Notes: a model not told the origin generated them from the sequence alone. DNA of 7,450 nt from Caldilineaceae bacterium (GCA_024643705.1 JAHEML010000093.1:1676-9125); one strand, 5' to 3'; numbered from the stretch's first letter, positions 1 to 5,816 are shown. Translations and numbers: made by a program.

Positions 1-785
1 GTAAAAGCCCGGCCACGGCCTTTGGCACCGCGCTGCCCTTTGGCTTCACGGATCGTCAACAGAACGCCTGGCTCTACGAAGCAGGCGGATTGGACTTGAT
101 GCAGGCGTTCTACAAGGACAAATTCGGCGTTATTCAGTTCCCGGCTGGCAATACAGGTGTGCAGATGGGTGGCTGGTTTAACAAAGAGATCAAGTCGGTG
201 GCCGACCTCACAGGCCTGAAGATGCGTATCCCCGGCCTGGGCGGCCAGGTGATGAACAAATTGGGCGTGAATGTGCAAGTGTTGCCCGGTGGCGAAATCT
301 TCCAGGCATTGCAGACTGGTGCCATCGACGCGGCGGAGTGGGTTGGTCCTTATGATGATCAGAAATTAGGGTTCGAAAAGGTCGCCAAGTTCTATTATTA
401 TCCAGGCTGGTGGGAACCGGGTCCTTCGCTGGAAATCCAGATCAATATCGGAGAATTCGAAAAACTGCCTGAAGAGTATCAGGAAGTACTGAAAACAGCG
501 GCCTACGAGGCCAACCTGACAATGATGGCCCGTTACGATGCCAAAAACCCTGCGGCCCTGGCTTCATTGATGACCGATTCGGATGTCACACTTCTGCCCT
601 TCCCGGATGATGTGATGCAAGCTTCGGAAGCAGCTTCCTTCGAATTGTTCGACGAGTTTGCCGCTTCGGATACAGACTTTGGCTCGATCTTCAAAGAATG
701 GAAGAAATTCCGCGAAGCAATTCAGCCCTGGCATCGCCTGGCAGAATTGACAATGATGAGCTATCAGTCGCAGATCAGCGGGTAG
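1..785 (+). CDS. dctP: TRAP transporter solute-binding receptor, TakP/FcbT1 type (5' truncated)
   Basis: Periplasmic or extracytoplasmic receptor that captures an organic acid and delivers it to the DctQM permease. The reading frame is open from the window edge (first full codon at 3), leaving 260 residues; the family is about 350-370 long, so the signal peptide and first lobe part are missing. Counting from the first full codon, Q54, R75 (in KMRIPGLGG), W113 (in EWVGPYDD) and E138 (in GWWEPG) are visible. Their spacing (21, 38, 25) equals that of Q156, R177, W215 and E240 of TakP from Rhodobacter sphaeroides as I recall it. There the arginine holds the 2-oxoacid carboxylate and the others coordinate Na+. 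This suggests a 2-oxoacid or 2-hydroxyacid ligand with a cation. It converges with dctM and dctQ, which is unusual because these genes normally form one operon. The family call is firm; the ligand is inferred. Confidence 0.93.
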   Translation, partial: KSPATAFGTALPFGFTDRQQNAWLYEAGGLDLMQAFYKDKFGVIQFPAGNTGVQMGGWFNKEIKSVADLTGLKMRIPGLGGQVMNKLGVNVQVLPGGEIFQALQTGAIDAAEWVGPYDDQKLGFEKVAKFYYYPGWWEPGPSLEIQINIGEFEKLPEEYQEVLKTAAYEANLTMMARYDAKNPAALASLMTDSDVTLLPFPDDVMQASEAASFELFDEFAASDTDFGSIFKEWKKFREAIQPWHRLAELTMMSYQSQISG

Positions 786-805
786 TTTTCTGGTTTGCCG
801 TACAC

Positions 806-847
806 AAAAAAGATGAGGGTGGCCCAGGTTGGGCCACCCTCTTTTGT
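806..847. terminator. Bidirectional intrinsic terminator between dctP and dctM
   Basis: A perfect 11-bp stem, GAGGGTGGCCC (815-825) with its complement at 831-841, closes a 5-nt loop AGGTT. On the plus strand it is followed by TTTT then GTT (842-848). On the minus strand it is followed by ATC and then six T (complement of A806-811). It therefore fits termination of dctP from the left and of dctM from the right, as expected between two convergent genes. Confidence 0.88.
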
Positions 848-889
848 TAGCCGAAAACGGTCGGTCTTGCGCAATAAGTCGAACGTGTT

Positions 890-2221
890 TTATCCCGCTG
901 CGTTAACCAACCATGTGACGGTCTGGGGAAAAAGGATCACGATGACGAGCGCGATGCCTTGCAAGACCATAAATGGCAGTGCGCCTTTGTGAATGTCGAT
1001 AGTCTTGACCTCTGGAGGGGCAACACTTTGCAGATAGAAAAGAGAAAAACCCACTGGCGGAGAAATGAAGGCCATATTCAGGTTAATCGCCATCATCACG
1101 CCAAACCAAACCAGATCCACGTTTAGCTCGCGGGCAGCCGGGACAAAGAGAGGCATGGCAATGAAGCTGATCTCGATAAACTCCAGATTGATGCCCAGGA
1201 GAAAGATAGCAATATTGGCAACGATAATAAAGCCCCAAAAGCCGCCGGGCAGATTGAGCAGTAACCCTTTGATATATGTCTGTCCACCCAGCCCGTCGAA
1301 GACCAGACCAAAGAGCGTGGAGCAGAAGAGGATCATAATCACCAATGCAGTAATATTGGCAGTAGAGCGGGCCGCGTCCCGAATGAGCTTCCAATTCATG
1401 TTGCGGTTGAAGACTGTGAGGATACACGCACCGATTGCGCCCACTGCGCCCGCCTCTGTTGGGGTGGCAATGCCAAAAAAGATGCTGCCCAGCACCGAGA
1501 AGATCAATAGCAGCGGCGGCACAACGGCCACCATTGTCCGGCGGAATAGCGCTGCGCCATGGATGGTACGGGCTTCGGGAGGCAGGGCGGGGGCATCCTG
1601 GGGGCGCACCCATGCGATGAAGAGCACATACAACGCATAGAGTCCAGAGAGAATAAGGCCCGGGAAGAGGGCGCCGAGAAAGAGATCGCCTACGCTGACG
1701 CCGATCTGATCAGAGAGAACAACCAGAACCAAGCTAGGAGGCAATAGTTGAGCCATGGTTCCTGATGCGGTGATAATACCAGTGGCAAGCTGATGGTTGT
1801 AGCCATATTTGATCATAATGGGGAGGGAGATCAGGCCCATCACGATGACGGTGGCTGCCACCACACCCGTGGCCGCGGCCAAGAGCGTACCCACCAGCAC
1901 AACCGCCAGGGCCAGCCCACCGCGCATGGGGCCAAGCAGAATCCCCACAGTAGTTAACAACCGCTCGGCTAAACCCGACTTTTCAAAGACGGCTCCCATA
2001 AAGACAAAATAGATGATCGCCAGAAGGGTGAAATCTGACATGGTGCCAAACCAGCGGTTGGGCAGCAATTTGAGCAAATTGAGGTTGAACGCGCCTACAG
2101 CTACACCGATCACGACGAAGACAATGGCTGTGCCAGCAAACGAAAAGGCAACAGGGTAGCCATACAGGATCAGCACAAAGAAGAAGACAAACATTGCAAT
2201 GGCGAGCCATTCAAAGCCCAT
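890..2221 (-). CDS. dctM: TRAP transporter large permease subunit DctM (FcbT3 type)
   Basis: Inner-membrane subunit that carries the substrate across, driven by a Na+ gradient in characterised TRAP systems. The protein has 443 residues, the normal length for DctM, and is hydrophobic almost throughout with about a dozen membrane segments. Family signatures are present in both halves: GTMAQLLPPS (154-163) followed by SVGDLFLGALFPG, then GIATPTEAGAVGA (250-262), and ISPPVGFSLF (386-395). The ATG at 2221 is supported by AGAGGAAA (2228-2235 on this strand) about 7-9 nt upstream. It lies 85 nt downstream of dctQ on the same strand and is probably cotranscribed from the dctQ promoter. Its partner receptor is probably the convergent gene at the left edge of the window. 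No frameshift or missing motif was seen. Confidence 0.95.
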   Translation of the reverse strand: MGFEWLAIAMFVFFFVLILYGYPVAFSFAGTAIVFVVIGVAVGAFNLNLLKLLPNRWFGTMSDFTLLAIIYFVFMGAVFEKSGLAERLLTTVGILLGPMRGGLALAVVLVGTLLAAATGVVAATVIVMGLISLPIMIKYGYNHQLATGIITASGTMAQLLPPSLVLVVLSDQIGVSVGDLFLGALFPGLILSGLYALYVLFIAWVRPQDAPALPPEARTIHGAALFRRTMVAVVPPLLLIFSVLGSIFFGIATPTEAGAVGAIGACILTVFNRNMNWKLIRDAARSTANITALVIMILFCSTLFGLVFDGLGGQTYIKGLLLNLPGGFWGFIIVANIAIFLLGINLEFIEISFIAMPLFVPAARELNVDLVWFGVMMAINLNMAFISPPVGFSLFYLQSVAPPEVKTIDIHKGALPFMVLQGIALVIVILFPQTVTWLVNAAG

Positions 2222-2227
2222 AAATAA

Positions 2228-2235
2228 TTTCCTCT
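2228..2235 (-). promoter_or_regulatory. Ribosome binding site of dctM
   Basis: Read on the minus strand, AGAGGAAA ends about 6 nt before the ATG at 2221 (the AGAGG core about 9 nt before). This purine-rich Shine-Dalgarno sequence supports the chosen start and independent translation of dctM after the 85-nt gap from dctQ. Confidence 0.6.
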
Positions 2236-2286
2236 ATCAATGATGGATGGAACCACAGATTGCAGGGCCAATTCGACCCGGATGGA

Positions 2287-2324
2287 CCTATTCGATGCGA
2301 ATAAGCCTATTCGATGCGAATAGG
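2287..2324. repeat. 19-bp tandem duplication across the dctQ stop codon, with an inverted repeat
   Basis: The 17-nt string CCTATTCGATGCGAATA occurs at 2287-2303 and again at 2306-2322, a 19-nt period. The second copy extends to 2324 as a perfect inverted repeat, CCTATTCG-ATG-CGAATAGG (8-bp arms, 3-nt loop). It encodes the last codons (P-I-R-I-E) and the TAG stop of dctQ. The other copy lies just downstream in a different frame, so it does not extend the protein. It looks like a slippage duplication. The 8-bp hairpin could form in the dctQM message. Confidence 0.8.
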
Positions 2325-2873
2325 TGCTTCAGCTTCCAAATCTGCTACAAAAAGCTCTTGTCCCCGAATCACTGCCCACAGTTTGATCAACTCGGAAATC
2401 GTCTGGAGGGTTAACATGACGAATGCAACGATAATCATCGATTTAATCGGCGCGCGGGCCAAGCCACTGGGGTCGGGGGATTGTTCCCATTGGACCCAAG
2501 AGGTAATCACCGGGTTAATTGTGACCCAAATCCCCAATAGGCAGTAGGGAAGCAGGAAGAAGAGATGCCCCCAAAAATCGAGCAATGCTTTGCTCCGTTT
2601 GGACCAGTTGGTGTAGATAAAATCCACCCGAACGTTGATCCCATTCTTCAAAATATAACCGAAACTAAAAAAGAAAACGAGGGAAAATAGATACCATTGG
2701 GTCTCGATAAAGACGTTGGACGAGAGCTGCATCCCAATAAATCGCCCTATATAGCGGGCAACCACGTTGTAGAAGCCGATCGCAACCGTCAAAATGACGA
2801 TCATCGTTGACAACCAGCCCATTCGCTCAGAAATCGCATCGATGACTTTACTGAATTTCAGCAATGATTGCAT
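2307..2873 (-). CDS. dctQ: TRAP transporter small permease subunit DctQ (FcbT2 type)
   Basis: Small membrane subunit that pairs with DctM in a TRAP importer. I place the start at ATG 2873, giving 188 residues. GGAG lies 9 nt upstream (2883-2886), and the longer in-frame ATG at 2924 sits inside a predicted -10 box and so would not be transcribed as a start. Four membrane segments are visible at about residues 19-38, 60-76, 100-120 and 145-165. Family signatures are E57 with WYLF (60-63), GYILKNG (72-78), VRVD (81-84) and the loop SPDPSGLARAPIK (132-144). The gene is followed by dctM after 85 nt on the same strand. Its last codons are covered by a 19-bp tandem duplication. The subfamily of long DctQ proteins matches the TakP/FcbT-like receptor at the left edge. 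Confidence 0.92.
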   Translation of the reverse strand: MQSLLKFSKVIDAISERMGWLSTMIVILTVAIGFYNVVARYIGRFIGMQLSSNVFIETQWYLFSLVFFFSFGYILKNGINVRVDFIYTNWSKRSKALLDFWGHLFFLLPYCLLGIWVTINPVITSWVQWEQSPDPSGLARAPIKSMIIVAFVMLTLQTISELIKLWAVIRGQELFVADLEAEAPIRIE

Positions 2874-2919
2874 AACTATAGACTCCGTGGGTAGATCGAG
2901 GACTGCGAGGGGTAGGACA

Positions 2920-2947
2920 ATCATACCCGATCTGGGCGAAATGACAA
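2920..2947 (-). promoter_or_regulatory. Predicted sigma70-type promoter of dctQM
   Basis: On the minus strand, TTGTCA (2942-2947) and TATGAT (2920-2925) are separated by 16 nt; each differs from the consensus at one base. Transcription would begin near 2913, about 40 nt before the dctQ ATG at 2873. The ATG inside TATGAT is the longest possible dctQ start, which argues for the shorter protein. The -35 box lies 40 bp from the -35 box of the rightward rarD promoter. Prediction by eye only. Confidence 0.62.
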
Positions 2948-2986
2948 ATGGGCCGAAGGCTGTATTGACTCTCAGTGCCCGAAAGT

Positions 2987-3015
2987 TTGCCTACGACCAG
3001 CCGCGGGCATACAAT
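2987..3015 (+). promoter_or_regulatory. Predicted sigma70-type promoter of rarD
   Basis: TTGCCT (2987-2992) and TACAAT (3010-3015) are spaced by 17 nt and match the consensus at 4 of 6 and 5 of 6 bases. Transcription would start near 3022, leaving a leader of about 110 nt before rarD. The -10 box overlaps the left arm of an 8-bp inverted repeat, which suggests control by a repressor. Prediction by eye. Confidence 0.5.
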
Positions 3016-3036
3016 AGGTGGATACTTGCACCTATT
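3013..3036. promoter_or_regulatory. Operator-like inverted repeat at the rarD promoter
   Basis: AATAGGTG (3013-3020) and CACCTATT (3029-3036) are a perfect inverted repeat with an 8-nt spacer. It overlaps the end of the predicted rarD -10 box and spans the predicted start point near 3022, the classic place for a dimeric repressor. It could instead form a short RNA hairpin followed by a T run (3035-3039). No regulator gene is present in the window to pair with it. Confidence 0.5.
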
Positions 3037-3060
3037 TTTCAGTCTGAAAACATGGACCAA

Positions 3061-3094
3061 GAAACGTGACAATGGTCGAGCGATCTCACGTTTC
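3061..3094. repeat. 9-bp inverted repeat in the rarD leader
   Basis: GAAACGTGA (3061-3069) and TCACGTTTC (3086-3094) are perfectly complementary around a 16-nt centre. The centre can partly continue the stem (GGTCG with CGATC, one G-T pair). It ends 38 nt before the rarD start codon. There is no T tract, so it is not a standard terminator. It may be a second operator or a leader RNA hairpin. Confidence 0.5.
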
Positions 3095-3132
3095 ATGATT
3101 CATGCGTCAGCGGGCCACCAGAAAGTGATTCT

Positions 3133-4050
3133 ATGAACCGAGGCCTTCTTTACGCCCTTGTCGCCTATGGCATGTGGGGCTTGCTGCCCATCTATTGGAA
3201 GCTGCTGCACAGTGTCTCGCCGGCGGCTGTCCTCTCGCACCGGATGGTCTGGTCGCTGGTCGTGGTGGGCGCGATTCTGACTGCCCGCAAAGAGTGGGCA
3301 TGGATCAAGCGGGTAGATCGTAGGGCGATTCTGACATTTGTGGCCGTGGCCCTGCTGCTCATTGTCAATTGGTACACCTATTTGTGGGCCATTAACGCGG
3401 GCTTTATTGTGGAAAGCAGCCTGGGTTATTTCATCAACCCCCTGGTCAATGTGCTCTTGGGCGGCATTTTTCTGGGTGAGCGGCTGCGACCCGTGCAAAA
3501 GATTGCTATCACCATCGCCTGTGCCGGCGTTCTCTACCTCACCTTCAGCCTGGGCGCGCTGCCCTGGATTGCTCTGACCCTGGCCTTTTCCTTCGGCTTC
3601 TATGGTCTGCTAAAGAAGACTGCCGGGCTGAATGCCCTGGAAGGCATGGGGCTGGAAATGTCGCTGCTTAGCCTGCCTGCCCTGGCTTATCTGCTCTTCT
3701 CTGGTGATCCAGCGTCGCCTTCTCTGTTGACAGGGACACCTTACGTCACAGCACTCCTGGTGGGCACAGGCATTGTCACGGCAATTCCCCTGCTGGCTTT
3801 TGCTGCGGCAGCCCGTCGTCTCACGTTGACAACCCTGGGGCTGATGCAATATATGGCCCCCTCCATGCAATTTCTCATCGGCGTCTTTATCTACGGCGAA
3901 ACCTTCACCCCAACCCGGGCCGTGGGCTTTGCCATCATCTGGCTGGCCCTAGCGCTTTACTCCGGCGAGACGCTGCTGCGCCACCGGCAGCGCAGCCAGC
4001 AGCAGCGCAAACAGCGGGCGCAGATGGCAAGAAGCCTGGCAGCGGATTAA
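3133..4050 (+). CDS. rarD: RarD-type EamA/DMT superfamily permease
   Basis: Integral membrane protein of 305 residues, close to the usual 290-300 for RarD. It has about ten hydrophobic segments, as in the drug/metabolite transporter superfamily. RarD-specific stretches are MWGLLPIYWK near the N terminus, SHRMVWS (35-41), NWYTYLWAIN (79-88) and SSLGYFINPLVNVLLG (95-110). A second-half counterpart, LMQYMAPSMQFLIG, is also visible. The C-terminal 20 or so residues are rich in arginine and glutamine and probably cytoplasmic. RarD was named for a chloramphenicol phenotype, but its natural substrate is not settled and I assign none. The ATG at 3133 has only a weak purine stretch (AGAAAG, 3120-3125) before it, yet the N terminus aligns well with the family. 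It is divergent from dctQ; mtnP follows after 142 nt. Confidence 0.92.
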   Translation: MNRGLLYALVAYGMWGLLPIYWKLLHSVSPAAVLSHRMVWSLVVVGAILTARKEWAWIKRVDRRAILTFVAVALLLIVNWYTYLWAINAGFIVESSLGYFINPLVNVLLGGIFLGERLRPVQKIAITIACAGVLYLTFSLGALPWIALTLAFSFGFYGLLKKTAGLNALEGMGLEMSLLSLPALAYLLFSGDPASPSLLTGTPYVTALLVGTGIVTAIPLLAFAAAARRLTLTTLGLMQYMAPSMQFLIGVFIYGETFTPTRAVGFAIIWLALALYSGETLLRHRQRSQQQRKQRAQMARSLAAD

Positions 4051-4052
4051 GA

Positions 4053-4148
4053 GCGTATTGCGTGGTGCGTATTGCGTCTGTCAGGACAGCAGCATCACGT
4101 GCCAACGAGCAAGATATGTCTTGCCAATATCACAACCTACGCAATACG
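4053..4148. repeat. CGTATTGCGT repeats, two direct and one inverted, before mtnP
   Basis: GCGTATTGCGT occurs at 4053-4063 and 4067-4077, a 14-nt period. Its complement ACGCAATACG lies at 4139-4148, so the outer copies could pair across about 60-75 nt. Between them are CTGTC-AG-GACAG (4078-4089) and a small hairpin GCAAGA-TATG-TCTTGC (4109-4124). The gap between rarD and mtnP (4051-4192) contains nothing else that I recognise. A TTGCCA at 4121-4126 could be a -35 box for mtnP, but no good -10 box follows. Confidence 0.65.
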
Positions 4149-4192
4149 AAATACGTAATCACCCACAACCATTCACAACGGAGAACCAACCC

Positions 4193-5080
4193 ATGACTGA
4201 TTCAATCCGTTTTGGCGTTATCGGCGGCAGCGGTGTCTACCAGATGGAAGCCTTAACTGATGTGGAAGAGATCACCCTGGAGACGCCCTTTGGCGCGCCC
4301 TCCGATGCCTATATCACCGGCACACTCCACGGCCAGCGGGTGGCATTTCTGGCGCGCCACGGCAGGGGACACCGCATCAGCCCTACCCGGCTGAATCAGC
4401 GGGCCAACATCTACGGCTTCAAAATGTTGGGGGTGGAATATCTGATCGCAGCCAGCGCCTGTGGCAGCCTGCGCGAGCGCATCCATCCCGGCGATATCGT
4501 CATCCCCCACCAGTTGCTGGACCGCACGAATGGCCGGGCACTCAGCTTCTTTGATGACCCCACGGTGGGCACAGATGGACTGGTGGCCCATGTGAGCGTG
4601 GCCCATCCCTTCTGCAATGTGCTGAGCGAACTCTGCGCCAAAGCCGTGGAAGAGACCGGAGCGCGGGTGCATCGGGGTGGTAATTTCGTTACGATTGAGG
4701 GTCCCCGTTTCAGCACCCGGGCCGAGAGCTTTGCCTTCCGGGAATGGGGCATGGACATCATCGGCATGACGACCACGCCGGAGGCTTTCCTGGCGCGGGA
4801 GGCGGAGATGAGCTACGCCTGCATGGCCCACGTAACCGACTACGACGTGTGGCATGAGACCGAGGAAGCCGTGACCGTGGAGGCAGTAATCCGCACCCTT
4901 CTGCGCAACGCGGATGTGGCTAAAGAGGCGGTCGCCCATGCCATCGGCCTGTTGGCGGGCATCGGTCCCAGCCAGTATGCGGATGCGATGAAAGACGCGC
5001 TGATCACCAGCAAGGCGGCTGTCCCAGCGCAGGCCGTGGAGAATTTGAAGTTGATTGTGGGGAAGTATTTGGGTGAGTGA
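4193..5080 (+). CDS. mtnP: S-methyl-5'-thioadenosine phosphorylase (MTA phosphorylase)
   Basis: Cytosolic enzyme of methionine and adenine salvage: methylthioadenosine + phosphate gives adenine + 5-methylthioribose 1-phosphate. From ATG 4193 the protein has 295 residues, typical of the MTAP branch of the PNP/UDP phosphorylase family. Visible motifs are GVIGGSG (8-14) and RHGRGH (55-60) for phosphate, ACGSLRERIHPGDIVIPHQLLDRT (starting at 89), EGPRFSTRAES (169-179), MTTTPE (192-197) and TDYDVW (215-220). The two aspartates D216 and D218 are the pair that binds 6-aminopurines in MTAP, where purine nucleoside phosphorylases have asparagine. The frame stays open 45 codons upstream, but that part is repeat DNA unlike the family; GGAG at 4180-4183 supports 4193. 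No other methionine-salvage gene is visible nearby. It ends in a strong hairpin terminator. Confidence 0.95.
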   Translation: MTDSIRFGVIGGSGVYQMEALTDVEEITLETPFGAPSDAYITGTLHGQRVAFLARHGRGHRISPTRLNQRANIYGFKMLGVEYLIAASACGSLRERIHPGDIVIPHQLLDRTNGRALSFFDDPTVGTDGLVAHVSVAHPFCNVLSELCAKAVEETGARVHRGGNFVTIEGPRFSTRAESFAFREWGMDIIGMTTTPEAFLAREAEMSYACMAHVTDYDVWHETEEAVTVEAVIRTLLRNADVAKEAVAHAIGLLAGIGPSQYADAMKDALITSKAAVPAQAVENLKLIVGKYLGE

Positions 5081-5114
5081 GTAACCGGCTGAACCCTGAG
5101 CCCCATTCACACGC

Positions 5115-5153
5115 AGAAGTCGGACTTTTCGAAAAGTCCGACTTCTCATTTTT
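5115..5153 (+). terminator. Perfect palindromic terminator after mtnP
   Basis: AGAAGTCGGACTTTTC (5115-5130) is followed directly by its exact complement (5131-5146), a 32-nt perfect palindrome able to form a stem of about 14 bp with a TCGA loop. CA and then TTTTT (5149-5153) follow, as in an intrinsic terminator for mtnP, whose stop is 35 nt upstream. The perfect symmetry is more than a terminator needs, so it may also be a dispersed palindromic repeat. Its right end abuts the stop codon of the broken HepT frame on the other strand. Confidence 0.82.
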
Positions 5154-5247
5154 CTGCCAATAATCTCTCGTAGTCGAGTGACGCCTGTCGTACCACTCGT
5201 CCCGCTTCCTGAATATCAAAGAGCAGTTTCTTTGTCTCGCGCCGAAT
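5146..5247 (-). pseudogene. Possible HepT (HEPN/DUF86) toxin remnant
   Basis: Immediately after and overlapping the MNT gene, a second minus-strand frame reads RRETKKLLFDIQEAG then RVVRQASLDYERLLAEK and stops (TGA, 5146-5148). The first part resembles the N terminus of HepT/DUF86 proteins as I remember them (R-R-E/D-x-K-x-L-L-x-D-I-x-x-A), and HepT normally follows MNT directly. Only about 33 of the usual 110 or so residues remain, and the RX4-6H active-site region is absent. There is no ATG, GTG or TTG at the expected start; the codon there is ATT (5245-5247). The frame ends exactly at the palindrome after mtnP. I read it as the stump of a deleted gene. An alternative is a frameshifted C-terminal tail of the MNT protein. 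Confidence 0.45.
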
Positions 5248-5539
5248 AGAGCAATGTCTTTCCTTCTTCGATCGCTTCGCGCAAAAAAGGATTGCGCACC
5301 GCATCCAATTCCAGCAGGTCAACCGACCGATCCAACCGATCTTCTAAATAGAAAAGAAGACCGAAAAAGCGATCGGACAATCCTCCGGCTTGGGAACGGT
5401 CAAAGATAACAGCAAAATCATAATCGCTGTCATCGTGAGAATTACCCAGCGCCCGCGAACCAAACTGGCATAACTCCTGCACACCAAAGAGATCGCAGGC
5501 CGGTTGCACAAGTCTTTTGATGCCCTGAAGATTATTCAT
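5216..5539 (-). CDS. MNT-type nucleotidyltransferase (MntA-like antitoxin)
   Basis: A 107-residue minimal nucleotidyltransferase of the DNA polymerase beta fold. It shows the core motif GSRALG (27-32) followed by SDYD (38-41), with D39 and D41 as metal ligands, and the third aspartate D74 in RSVDLLEL, so the catalytic triad is complete. In MntA-HepT systems such proteins neutralise the HEPN RNase HepT by adding AMP to it. This one probably once had that role, since the frame overlapping its 3' end looks like a truncated HepT. The start is ATG 5539, preceded by AAGG at 9 nt; an adjacent TTG at 5542 is possible but less likely. It is surrounded by repeats and points against both neighbouring genes, as expected of a mobile or decaying toxin-antitoxin module. 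Confidence 0.85.
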   Translation of the reverse strand: MNNLQGIKRLVQPACDLFGVQELCQFGSRALGNSHDDSDYDFAVIFDRSQAGGLSDRFFGLLFYLEDRLDRSVDLLELDAVRNPFLREAIEEGKTLLYSARDKETAL

Positions 5540-5582
5540 CAATCTCTGCCTTGCCTATAACAAACAGAACCGGACCCACACA

Positions 5583-5611
5583 AGTATAGCATTTCGTAGA
5601 GAAGTCTTCAA
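5583..5611 (-). promoter_or_regulatory. Predicted promoter of the MNT gene
   Basis: On the minus strand TTGAAG (5606-5611) and TATACT (5583-5588) are spaced by 17 nt; they match the consensus at 4 of 6 and 5 of 6 bases. The start point would be near 5576, giving a leader of roughly 36 nt. This suggests the gene can still be transcribed by itself. Confidence 0.5.
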
Positions 5612-5686
5612 TACTTTCTAACACTTGCCCACTTCCCCAGCACGCTCGCACCTTCGGCACAATGTTCCGACACTGACTTTTGACTT

Positions 5687-5727
5687 CCCCCTTCGACAGG
5701 CTCAGGAGATCGCTTTTGCCTTTTGCC
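5687..5727. repeat. CCTTCGACAGGCTCAGG element and TTTTGCC tandem
   Basis: The 17-mer CCTTCGACAGGCTCAGG (5690-5706) is an imperfect palindrome (CCT-AGG ends with partly pairing middle). I recognise it as a type of short sequence found dispersed between genes in various bacterial genomes. Shortly after it, TTTTGCC is repeated twice in tandem (5714-5727) and then begins again (TTT). The 277-nt gap between the MNT gene and the dehydrogenase (5540-5816) otherwise holds only the predicted promoters. Confidence 0.5.
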
Positions 5728-5765
5728 TTTCGTTCTCATCAGTTCCGTCTTTCCCCATTCTGCGC

Positions 5766-5771
5766 TACAAT
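5766..5771 (+). promoter_or_regulatory. Candidate -10 box of the alcohol dehydrogenase gene
   Basis: TACAAT matches the -10 consensus at 5 of 6 bases and lies 45 nt before the start codon at 5817. The -35 position at 17-nt spacing (TTCCGT, 5743-5748) is poor, so the promoter is either activator-dependent or not real. Confidence 0.35.
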
Positions 5772-5816
5772 ACCCGGAACGAACGTCACCCCATCACCTG
5801 CAAAGAGACAAACCCC

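Noticed and set aside
1065..1640. Plus-strand 191-codon open frame inside dctM
   Set aside because: It is antisense to a clear DctM coding region, has no recognisable family features and no ribosome site that I could identify.
2874..2924. Longer dctQ start at ATG 2924 (17 extra residues)
   Set aside because: That ATG is inside the predicted -10 box TATGAT and lacks a ribosome site; the ATG at 2873 has GGAG at 9 nt and fits DctQ N termini.
3013..3040. Intrinsic terminator at the AATAGGTG/CACCTATT hairpin
   Set aside because: The stem is only 8 bp and AT-rich with an 8-nt loop, and it overlaps a predicted promoter; an operator fits better.
4053..4148. CRISPR array from the CGTATTGCGT repeats
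   Set aside because: Units are only 10-11 nt, spacers are irregular (3 and about 60 nt), one copy is inverted, and no cas gene is present.
4058..4192. N-terminal extension of mtnP by 45 codons
   Set aside because: The extension is translated repeat DNA and does not resemble the family; MTDSIRFGVIGGSG at 4193 is a normal MTAP N terminus with GGAG upstream.
4253..5149. Minus-strand 298-codon open frame opposite mtnP
   Set aside because: Shadow of mtnP caused by codon bias; its composition (His, Gly, Ala, Arg rich, no motif) is not that of a real protein, although it is long.
5625..5816. N-terminal extension of the alcohol dehydrogenase by 64 codons
   Set aside because: It covers the dispersed-type repeat, the TTTTGCC tandem and the candidate promoter; the family N terminus begins at 5817.
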